From Streptomyces echinatus (GTDB lineage Bacteria > Actinomycetota > Actinomycetes > Streptomycetales > Streptomycetaceae): 64,000 nucleotides of DNA. The stretch lies in the NCBI RefSeq assembly GCF_014203595.1, contig NZ_JACHJK010000019.1:57001-121000 (forward strand), read 5' to 3'. The notes below the pieces were generated by a model, which did not search any database, had not been told where the DNA came from, and was given only the letters and a program-made list of their open reading frames with translations. The translations under genes and the position numbers were made by a program. Positions 46,467-53,374 of the stretch are shown one piece after another (the first letter of the stretch is position 1; each line of letters opens with the position of its first letter).

Positions 46467-47225
46467 ATGGCTGTTGAGCCACCTGCGGGGGTCGACTCCC
46501 GCGATCAGGCCCTGCACGGGCAGACCCTAGTTGTCATCGGCGGGAGCGCGGGTATCGGGCTCGCGACCGCACGGCTCGCCCGGCACCAGGGCGCCCGCGT
46601 GATCCTCACCGGACGCGACCCTGAACGGCTGCGGACCGCGGCCCAGGAGGCCGATGCACTCAGCACCGCGGCCTTCGACGCCTATGACCCGGTGCAGCTG
46701 GAGCGGTTCTTCCAGCAGCTGCCAGGGCCGATCGATCACGTGCTGGTAACTGCGGGTGGTCCCTCCTACGGCCGCCTTTTGGACATGGACGCCGAGCAGG
46801 CGCGCCGGGCGTTGAGCGACCACATGGTGCTCGCGCTCGAGGCCGCGCGCCACTGCGCCGATGCCGTGCGGGCGGGCGGCACGTTGCTGCTGATGGGCGG
46901 CACGGGAGCCCGCCGGATCCGGGCTGCTCTCGGTGTCGCCCCTGCGGTCACTGCCGCGATGCCCGCGTTCACGGCCAGTCTCGCGCTCGAGCTCGCACCG
47001 GTCCGGGTGAACCTGCTCGCCGCCGGCTTCGTGGACACGCCGTTGTCGGCCCGGCTGCTCGGCGCTGGACTCGACGCCCGCCGCGAGGAGCTGCGAGCCA
47101 CACTGCCGATCGGGCGCGTGGTCGTGCCCGAGGACGTGGCGGCGCTCGCTGTACACATCATGGCCAACACCGCACTGACAGGTGCGACCTATGACGTCGA
47201 CGGAGGCCAGCAGTTCGTCGGCTGA
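46467..47225 (+). CDS. Atypical SDR lacking the YxxxK motif
   Basis: A 252-residue Rossmann protein with GGSAGIG for cofactor, TAGGP in place of NNAG, and the end PEDVAALAVHIMANTALTGA followed by TYDVDGGQQFVG, typical of SDRs. The catalytic region reads LLLMGGTGARRIRAALGVAP, AVTAAMPAFTASLALELAPV: there is no Tyr-xxx-Lys, so normal SDR chemistry is unlikely or uses other residues. This subtype does occur in actinobacteria. AGGAGG lies 8 nt before the ATG. It may belong to the oxidation cassette upstream. Confidence 0.8.
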   Translation: MAVEPPAGVDSRDQALHGQTLVVIGGSAGIGLATARLARHQGARVILTGRDPERLRTAAQEADALSTAAFDAYDPVQLERFFQQLPGPIDHVLVTAGGPSYGRLLDMDAEQARRALSDHMVLALEAARHCADAVRAGGTLLLMGGTGARRIRAALGVAPAVTAAMPAFTASLALELAPVRVNLLAAGFVDTPLSARLLGAGLDARREELRATLPIGRVVVPEDVAALAVHIMANTALTGATYDVDGGQQFVG

Positions 47226-47528
47226 GCCGCACGCCGATGGCGGTCATTTGCCGGGCGCCGCGGTCGCGAGGACGGGCAGCGTCAGCGGGCGCGTGTTGCG
47301 CTGCTGGTCCTGGGCGCTCCCCGATGGGCGCATGTCAGTGGCAAGCAGTGACAGGCGGCCCGCTAGGCACCATGGCTACGAAGAGTGACAGCGCACCACG
47401 AGCAGATCCCCACGTTCGCCGAACCTCATGCTCAGCCGTGTTCCGCGCTCCGCAATCGGACCGATCCGCCGTCGACGCGCGGACCGCCGACTGTGTGGTG
47501 AGACTGGAAGTGACAGGAGGAGGCAGGT
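47226..47528. other. No recognised gene
   Basis: About 300 bp between the SDR and the monooxygenase-like gene; nothing recognised. Confidence 0.4.
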
Positions 47529-47846
47529 ATGAGCCAGACGGCGCTTTGCGTCCGCTTCACGCTGCGTGACGGTGCTGGCGAAGCGTTCGACGAGTTGGTC
47601 CGAGAGGCTGCCGCGGCGGTCCTCGAACACGAGCCGGGCACCCTGGTGTACGCCTGCAGCGAGGTCGAGGGAGCGCCTCACCAGCGCCTCTTCTTCGAGC
47701 TGTACGCCGACCGCGCCGCGTTCGACGAACACGGACGTCAGCCCCACGTCCGTCACTTCCTCAGCCAAAGCGAGAAGTACGCGGAGAGAATGGAGATCGA
47801 CCATCTCCAGCCGTACGCCGGCAAGTACCCCTCCCAGTCCGCATAG
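47529..47846 (+). CDS. ABM-domain (putative quinol monooxygenase) protein
   Basis: A 105-residue dimeric alpha+beta-barrel protein of the antibiotic biosynthesis monooxygenase family: ALCVRFTLRDGAGEAFDELV, EHEPGTLVYACSEVEGAPHQ, RLFFELYADRAAFDEHGRQP, HVRHFL. Relatives (YgiN-like) oxidise quinols without cofactor or act on polyketides. The ribosome site AGGAGGAGG is strong. It is downstream of the SDR with 300 bp between, so coregulation is uncertain. Confidence 0.82.
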   Translation: MSQTALCVRFTLRDGAGEAFDELVREAAAAVLEHEPGTLVYACSEVEGAPHQRLFFELYADRAAFDEHGRQPHVRHFLSQSEKYAERMEIDHLQPYAGKYPSQSA

Positions 47847-48164
47847 TACGCCTCGTGGTCGGCACGACTTGGCCACCATCACGGTGATCCCCCGCACCAC
47901 TCCCTGACCGAGGACCTGGCCACAGACGACCGCATCCCCCGGACGCCTTCAGGCAGTAAGGCACTGTCCCGCAACTGCTGGTCGCAGTGGACCGGTATCG
48001 CCCGCCGGCGTCAGTCGGGTCCGTCATCATCGGGATCCCCTCGGCCTGTGCCGGCCACCGCCGGAACACTTTGAAGCCGGTGTAGGACCAGACGGCCACA
48101 AACCCCTACCGTCGCAGGTCTACAGCTGTCTCATCCGACAGCCCACGAGCAGGAAGAACGCGTC
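47847..48164. other. No recognised gene
   Basis: About 320 bp before the prenyl synthase; nothing recognised. Confidence 0.4.
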
Positions 48165-49235
48165 ATGACCCAGAAGATCCTTCAGCGAGCCGCCGGATAC
48201 GAAGAACGGTTCAACACGCTCTTCGAGGAGTACTTCGACACCGTGAGCGCCGGACTCGACGCGCCGTCGTTCAGCCGGTTCACCCCGGAGTGCCTGCGGC
48301 TGCTGCGGGAGTTGTCCTTGCGGGGCGGCAAGCGCATGCGGGTCGTCGTACTGCATGAGGCGGCACGTCTGGTCACGGACGAGCGAGTCGAGGCACTCGA
48401 CGCCGCCGCGCTGAGCATCGAGCTGCTGCAGACCCACGGACTGGTGCACGACGACCTCATCGATGACAGTCCCGTCCGTCGCGGCGGGCCGTCCACCTAC
48501 TACGCCTACCGCGAGCGGTTTCCCCGCCACTCGCAGACCGCCCTCGGTCTGACCGTGCTCGCGGGCGACCTCGCCCTCGCCCTGGCGCTCCAAGTGCTCC
48601 TAGAGGCGAAAGTACCCGTCGCCATGCGCCAGGCTATGGTCGAGGTGCAGACCCGGGCGGCGGCCGACACCTTCGTGGGCCAGATCATCGACATGGAACG
48701 CGACTTCGCTGCCGCACCGGACGAGGAGATCCTCCACTGCGTCGCCGACTACAAGTCGGCCCGCTACTCGATCCTCGCGCCCCTGCAGCTCGGCCTCCTG
48801 GCCGCGGGCGAGCAGCCGGCACTCGTGGCGAGAGAGCTGCGTGAGTACGCGCGGCTGGTGGGGATCTGCGGGCAGATGCGCGACGACTACCTGGACTTGT
48901 TCGGGGATGCGGTGGTCATGGGCAAGCAGACCGGCACTGACCTCCGCGACGGCAAGCACAGCTACACCGTCCGTGCTCTGCTGGCGGCGGCCGACGACAC
49001 CGAACGTCGCGTGGTGCAATCCGCGCTCGGTGACCCGGCCTGCACGCCGGAGACCATTGCCGCCGTCCGGGAGATCGGGGAGCGCCGCGGCGTGCCGGGC
49101 AGCATGCAGGCTGACATGCACCGCTTTGCGCAGCAGGCGTCCGCTGTGGCTGCCGGCTGGCGGTCACGGTGGCGGGAGGAAGCGGTCACTTTCTTCGAGC
49201 AGCTTCCGCTGTGGAGCGTTGAACGAGCCATGTGA
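48165..49235 (+). CDS. Polyprenyl (isoprenyl) diphosphate synthase
   Basis: A 356-residue trans-prenyltransferase. The first Asp-rich motif is DDLID (96-100, in VHDDLIDDSPVRRG) and the second is DDYLD (240-244, GQMRDDYLDLFGD), with GGKRMR for IPP binding and DYKSARYS before the second motif. It condenses isopentenyl diphosphate with an allylic primer to C15-C20 or longer products; chain length cannot be set by eye. No terpene cyclase, carotenoid or other prenyl-using gene is in the window, which is unusual. GGAAGAA precedes the ATG. Confidence 0.9.
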   Translation: MTQKILQRAAGYEERFNTLFEEYFDTVSAGLDAPSFSRFTPECLRLLRELSLRGGKRMRVVVLHEAARLVTDERVEALDAAALSIELLQTHGLVHDDLIDDSPVRRGGPSTYYAYRERFPRHSQTALGLTVLAGDLALALALQVLLEAKVPVAMRQAMVEVQTRAAADTFVGQIIDMERDFAAAPDEEILHCVADYKSARYSILAPLQLGLLAAGEQPALVARELREYARLVGICGQMRDDYLDLFGDAVVMGKQTGTDLRDGKHSYTVRALLAAADDTERRVVQSALGDPACTPETIAAVREIGERRGVPGSMQADMHRFAQQASAVAAGWRSRWREEAVTFFEQLPLWSVERAM

Positions 49236-49629
49236 GCAGCACGCGCAGGACGGGCGGGACAGGCGTGGCAGGAGGGGTAGGCCAGGGTGGACTGGTCCGC
49301 ACCGGCCACTCCCATCCGGCCGCCACCGGGCATCGGCCGCGCCACCCGTGTGCGTCGTGGCCGCTGACCCGCTGACCCTCATTCGCCGACGGGAGGCGTC
49401 CAGCCGACGTGACTGTTCAGCCGACTGGGCCGCTCGATCAATGGCGCCGTCGGGCGACGGGACAGGGCGGCACCGGTGGGTGCGTCCGGCGAATGTAGGG
49501 GGCTCGCTCCCCCAGTGGATCCCCCAGCGGGAGGACCGTTCATCCACGGCCGGCGGGAGAGTCTGGGGCCTCCAGGGCGTGAACCGGGATGTTCATGTCC
49601 ATGTTCATACCTTTTGGAAGGGGCATGAG
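49236..49629. other. Intergenic region, no gene
   Basis: About 390 bp. Nothing recognised; the DUF4142 promoter must lie in the right half. Confidence 0.4.
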
Positions 49630-50178
49630 ATGAAGCTTGGAAACCGTTCGGTTTTGGTGGCTCTGGCCGCCGTGTCCGTAGTGGGTGTATCCGCTGGACT
49701 CGCGTCAGCGGACAGTGCGACCCCGTCGGCCACCCGCAGCGACAAGAACTTCGTGGAGTTCCTGGGCAACGTCAACGTCAGTGAGATCGCGGCGGGAGGC
49801 AATGCCCAGAAAAACGCCACCACCGAGTGCGTCCAGCAGGCCGGCCGCGTTCTGCACGACAACCATACGCAGCTCGAAAAGAAGCTGGAGCCGGTCGCGG
49901 CGTCCTTGGGGGTTCACCTTCCGAGCGGCCCCACCAAAGCCGACCAGGCGATGTTCGCCCCCGTATCGGACAAGGCACACACACCGGCCTACGACACGGC
50001 CTGGCTGAACATGATGTTCAAGGGCCACAAGGCGGTACTGGCCAAGATCGACCAGGAGATAGCGAGTGCTCAGAACAGCCAGGTCAAGGCCTACGCCGAA
50101 ATGGCCCGTCCCGTCATCCAGGCTCACCTGAACATGGTGAACGGCGGCCAGTGTCACACCCCGCCGCCCGCCCGTTGA
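49630..50178 (+). CDS. Secreted DUF4142 protein
   Basis: A 182-residue exported protein. Signal peptide: KLGNRSVLVALAAVSVVGVS followed by AGLASAD. The mature part is a ferritin-like four-helix DUF4142 domain: DKNFVEFLGNVNVSEIAAGG, NAQKNATTECVQQAGRVLHD, NHTQLEKKLEPVAASLGV, then AMARPVIQAHLNMV-like C-terminus with a second Cys. Its function is unknown; members are common outer-surface or periplasmic proteins. A purine-rich GGAAGGGG lies 12 nt before the ATG. Confidence 0.8.
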   Translation: MKLGNRSVLVALAAVSVVGVSAGLASADSATPSATRSDKNFVEFLGNVNVSEIAAGGNAQKNATTECVQQAGRVLHDNHTQLEKKLEPVAASLGVHLPSGPTKADQAMFAPVSDKAHTPAYDTAWLNMMFKGHKAVLAKIDQEIASAQNSQVKAYAEMARPVIQAHLNMVNGGQCHTPPPAR

Positions 50179-50264
50179 CCCGGTCAGGATGACCCCTGTA
50201 GGCGCCGGTCCCTCCCCCTGGACGGTCGGCGCCTCTTTCCGCGCCTACACGTTCGGCAGGATCA

Positions 50265-50522
50265 GTGCCGTACACCCTCGTCGCGATTGCCGTCGCCCTC
50301 GCCATCACCACGCCGAGATCACACCGATAGGTACGGTCCGGAACAACCGGACGGACGTCCAGCACACGGACAACCGGGGTGCCGTCCGCAGCACCATCAC
50401 CATCGACGAGCGGTTCGGCGAGGCCTGTCTCCAGGGTCTGGAGGGGTTCTCCCTGCCATCGAGTCCGTCCACGGCCGCGAACTGACGGTGGTGGGCCTCG
50501 ACGCGGTCTCCGGCACGCCGGT
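50265..50522 (+). pseudogene. trmO: TrmO-like tRNA methyltransferase, plus-strand part
   Basis: A GTG start with GGCAGGA gives PYTLVAIAV. After a frameshift the TrmO/TsaA signature EITPIGTVRNNRTDVQHTDN follows, then STITIDERFGEACLQGLEGF. About 45 codons are then missing, and in another frame AIESVHGRELTVVGLDAVSG and TPV continue to about 50522. The normal next segment is found on the opposite strand. TrmO makes N6-methylated t6A in tRNA; this copy is dead. Confidence 0.7.
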
Positions 50523-50544
50523 CAGCGGTCTTTGTCGCCGTGCC

Positions 50545-50640
50545 TTAGGGCTGGAAGTACTCCCGCATCAGGCGGCTGACCCCATTCCGGCTGCTTGATG
50601 TCCACGGGGCGGAACTCCTCCATGGCCGGCTTCAGCTGAC
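50545..50640 (-). pseudogene. trmO: Inverted 3' end of the trmO-like gene
   Basis: The minus strand encodes LKPAMEEFRPVDIKQPEW and, one base out of frame, VSRLMREYFQP-stop (TAA at 50545-50547), the exact C-terminus expected after GLDAVSGTPV on the plus strand. The flipped piece is bordered by GTCAGC (50521-50526) and GCTGAC (50635-50640). Confidence 0.7.
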
Positions 50641-51042
50641 GGCGGGAGCTGTTCGCGCACCCACGCGGGGTCGGGGTTGGTGTGCGGCCGGCCCGCCACG
50701 ACGACGGTCGGCACGGTCTCATCGCCACCATTGGCTTCCCTCACCGCCGCCGCTCCAGCCGGGTCACGCCAGACGTCGACCCAATGCAACTGGCGGGCGC
50801 CGCGGCCCAGTCGGATGCGCAGTCGCAGGCAGTACTTGCAGCCCGGCCGCCAGTAGACGACCGGCCGGCCGTCGGCCGCGCTGCGGCGTTGCGCCTCCGA
50901 CGCGCCGATAGATCGCCAACACGAACGCCACCAGGAGTGCCGCGGCCTCGCCGGGGCTCCCTCTGAAGGCCAGCGCGGCCGCTACGGCTGAGCCGCAGAG
51001 CACGAACAGCATCGGCAAGATCCAAGCGCGCATCACGATCAC
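50641..51042 (-). pseudogene. Glutaredoxin (mycoredoxin-like) gene with internal deletion
   Basis: The minus strand starts with a membrane segment (MRAWILPMLFVLCGSAVAAA, then GEAAALLVAFVL). It then loses codons and frame, and resumes as ADGRPVVYWRPGCKYCLRLR with the CxxC active site CKYC, LHWVDVWRDPAGAAAVREAN and TVPTVVVAGRPHTNPDPAWV. This is the actinobacterial membrane-anchored glutaredoxin-like family. The deletion of roughly 20 codons before EAQRRSAADG breaks the frame. Its 3' end abuts the inverted trmO piece. Confidence 0.7.
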
Positions 51043-51211
51043 GCAGACTATCGGCGAGTTGGCAGCAAGTGGTCCGCGCCCGCACAGCCAGGGCCCGTGG
51101 GGCGTCGGACCATGCGCCGCGGAATGCGGGACACATCGTTCCCAGCAGCTGGAACGCCGAGTTCAATCTTGAAGCGGGGCGAGCTCAGCCGACGGCGGCC
51201 GCGTTCAGGGA

Positions 51212-51240
51212 CTGCATCAGCCCCGCGGGGGCTGATGCAG
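51212..51240 (-). terminator. Strong hairpin downstream of ribB
   Basis: A perfect 13-bp stem CTGCATCAGCCCC / GGGGCTGATGCAG with a 3-nt loop, 30 nt past the ribB stop. Placement and stability fit a transcription terminator for ribB. Confidence 0.75.
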
Positions 51241-51246
51241 GAACAC

Positions 51247-51276
51247 GAGAGGGGTCAGGAGGAGAGGGGTCAGGAG
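51247..51276. repeat. Two exact 15-bp tandem repeats at the ribB end
   Basis: GAGAGGGGTCAGGAG is present at 51247-51261 and 51262-51276. The second copy covers the ribB stop codon (51270-51272), so the first may be a duplicated 3' end. Confidence 0.8.
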
Positions 51277-51926
51277 GACTGCGACGTGGAGGCGTGCGCA
51301 CGGCGGTAGGCGGCGACGTCTCCCACCGAGATCAGGTGCAGCCCTTCACGCTCGGCCAGTTCTCGCAGGTCGCCGAGGCGGGCCATGGCCCTGTCGGGCC
51401 GCACGACCTCGCACATCGTGGTGACTCCGGACAGTCCCGCGAGCAGGGAGAGGTCCACGGCTGCCTCGGTGTGCCCGTCACGTTCCAGTACCCCGCCACG
51501 CGCGGCTCGGACGGGGTAAACGTGGCCCGGACGCGCGAAGTCCGCAGCCTGTGCGGCCGGGTCGGCGAGCGCCTGAAGGGTGCGGGCGCGCTCGTCGGCG
51601 GGAATGCCGGTGGTGCCGCCTGCGATGAGGTCCACGGACACGGTGAAGGCCGTGCCGTGCAGCCCGGAGTTGTCGTCGACCATCTGCGGCAGGTCGAGGT
51701 CTGTGCAGCGCTGGTACGCCAGCGCCGCACAGACCACCCCCGAGGTGTGGTCCAGCATGTACGTCATCGCGGCCGTGTCGGTGTGTTCGGCGGCCACCAT
51801 GAGGTCGCCCTCGTTCTCTCGGGATTCGTCGTCGAAGACGATGACGAAGGCCCCGCGACTGAAGGCCTCGATGGCCTGCCTGACGAGATTCAGACGGCCG
51901 GTCGTGGTGTGAACTGCGGTTGCCAT
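51270..51926 (-). CDS. ribB: 3,4-Dihydroxy-2-butanone 4-phosphate synthase
   Basis: A 218-residue RibB. It turns ribulose 5-phosphate into the four-carbon precursor of riboflavin plus formate. Motifs: FDDESRENEGDLMVAAEHTD (acidic Mg2+ loop), MTYMLDHTSGVVCAALAYQR, DNSGLHGTAFTVSVDLI (active-site DxxGxxGTAFTVSVD) and RPGHVYPVRAARGGVLERDG, HTEAAVDLSLLAG. There is no fused GTP cyclohydrolase II (RibA) domain and no other rib gene nearby. GGAGAGC precedes the ATG. An FMN riboswitch lies about 250 nt upstream, so expression should fall when FMN is plentiful. Confidence 0.94.
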   Translation of the reverse strand: MATAVHTTTGRLNLVRQAIEAFSRGAFVIVFDDESRENEGDLMVAAEHTDTAAMTYMLDHTSGVVCAALAYQRCTDLDLPQMVDDNSGLHGTAFTVSVDLIAGGTTGIPADERARTLQALADPAAQAADFARPGHVYPVRAARGGVLERDGHTEAAVDLSLLAGLSGVTTMCEVVRPDRAMARLGDLRELAEREGLHLISVGDVAAYRRAHASTSQSS

Positions 51927-52177
51927 GTGCTCTCCTGCGGTCGGGACCGCCCTGACGGATATGTCCGGGCGATGCACTGAACTGCGAGAGAACGCGGCCA
52001 CACGGCAGGCACGCGTCTGCGCACGGGCACACGACGGCCTGCCATGATGGACGGCGTGCCATGCGGGGGGAAAGCTGGCGGATGACGGCTCGCCCCCGTG
52101 CACGGACACCGTTCCGGGGATAGCGAGCACCAGGCCCCGCGGCCGGCGCGAGAGGCCCGACCGGGGAACCATGTGTC

Positions 52178-52312
52178 GCCGCGCACTGCCTTCCATCCGG
52201 ACTTTCACCGTCGGTCCTGGAGTTCCACCAGGTCAACCAGCCGATGGCTTCGACTGGGTCGCGGACTTTCACCGCCGGCTCGGAATTACACCGACCCCGG
52301 AGCGCGCGAACA
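52178..52312 (-). promoter_or_regulatory. FMN riboswitch (RFN element) controlling ribB
   Basis: On the minus strand the RFN landmarks are in order: GGTCGGTGTAATTCCGAGCC, GGCGGTGAAAGTCCGCGACC, a variable arm, then ACCGACGGTGAAAGTCCGGA followed by TGGAAG, with complementary GCGCGC/GTGCGC ends that can form P1. This arrangement is unmistakable for the FMN aptamer. The 250 nt between it and the ribB start must hold the expression platform; I could not pick one terminator or anti-RBS helix by eye. Confidence 0.9.
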
Positions 52313-52891
52313 CTCAGCGCCGATCATGACACAGCGGTCTCGCCCTGTGGCGTGCTCCGCATCACTCGCTATGGCACAACGCGCCGACCGCCTACGCCGC
52401 TGGACGGTCAAGACCCGCCGCGGATCCGGCCTTCGTGACGCGGCCCTGGACGGTACGAAGGATCGCCGATCAGTCTGTTGAGCTGCTCGAAACGGCATCG
52501 GGCGTCCCGCCACCGGGGATTGGTGCCTTGCGGAGGCCGTTCTCGACACGCGCCTGGTCCGGGAGCGCGCCTCGCTCGGCGTCTCCCGGCTCGCCCTGTA
52601 GCAAGTTCAGGACGCCCTGAGCGCCGACGACGTCGGCGCTCGCGGCCTCGCCACGATCCACCTAACCGGCCCCAGGCTCTCTCGCTCGACGTCCTGCGCG
52701 GCGTCGTCAGTGACGACTTCCCTGTGTTCAGCGTGATGAGCGCGCGCGTAAGCGATGCCTCTGATGCAGGAGTTCCCCTGGCTGCGTCCCACCATGTAAG
52801 CCCTTCAAGGCGAGGACATGGCTCTGCTGCCCTCCTTGGAGGATCCTTTGACTGACCCTTCGGGGCTGGCTCCTGATCACTTGGAGGCTTC
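52313..52891. other. No recognised gene
   Basis: About 580 bp between the riboswitch and the next operon. Short open frames exist on both strands, without start sites or families I know. The promoters of ribB (minus) and of the STAND operon (plus) should lie here. Confidence 0.4.
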
Positions 52892-53374
52892 GTGTTAGAG
52901 GAAGCGATGACGACCTTGGCTCTGACAGGCGCGACAACTGTGGGGGCGGCGATGGCCACTGACGCCTGGGGGACCTCTCGCACCGCCGTGGCCGGTTTGT
53001 TCCGCCGTGAAGGCCAGGACCGGCAGACAGCCATCGAAGCGCAGTTGGACAGTGACGCCGACCTGGTGGCCCAGGACGACGATGCCGAGGGCGCTCGCCG
53101 GGACCTCGTCCCGATCTGGCATCGGCGGCTGGCCACGCTACTGCGGCAGTACCCCGGCGCTGCGGACGACCTGCGGGTTCTGATCGCCGAGATGCAAGCC
53201 GCGCTGCCCCCGGCTCAGCAGCAGGGCGTGCAGACCAACATCGCCCGGGACAACGGTCAGGTATTCGCCTCCCAGGGTGGCAACGTCTTGGTGGACACCC
53301 GTCCGGATTCTGGCCGACTGCGACCTCCCCCATCTGCTGCTGGTTCTGACGAGGGCTCCGGGCAGGCCGGGTGA
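52892..53374 (+). CDS. Small partner protein of the second STAND operon
   Basis: A 160-residue protein starting at GTG 52892 (GGAGG just upstream; ATG at 52907 has GAGGAAG). Layout: a short apolar N-terminus (TLALTGATTVGAAMATDAW), a helical middle (DLVPIWHRRLATLLRQYPGA, DDLRVLIAEMQAAL), and a Gly/Asn/Gln-rich end NIARDNGQVFASQGGNVLVD. The stop overlaps the GTG of the ATPase gene (GTGA). It thus mirrors the small gene before the NB-ARC ATPase at 16.7 kb: a small helical protein with a short C-terminal motif, coupled to a STAND ATPase. I know no biochemical function. Confidence 0.65.
   Translation: MLEEAMTTLALTGATTVGAAMATDAWGTSRTAVAGLFRREGQDRQTAIEAQLDSDADLVAQDDDAEGARRDLVPIWHRRLATLLRQYPGAADDLRVLIAEMQAALPPAQQQGVQTNIARDNGQVFASQGGNVLVDTRPDSGRLRPPPSAAGSDEGSGQAG

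Noticed and set aside
47847..48164. A transposase fragment before the prenyl synthase
   Set aside because: Some minus-strand words look protein-like (SYTGFKVFRRWPAQAEGIP), but I could not match them to any family, so it is left as unassigned.
48900..50178. A single long protein covering the prenyl synthase end and DUF4142
   Set aside because: The frame crosses the stop region of the synthase in another phase; DUF4142 has its own signal peptide and start at 49630.
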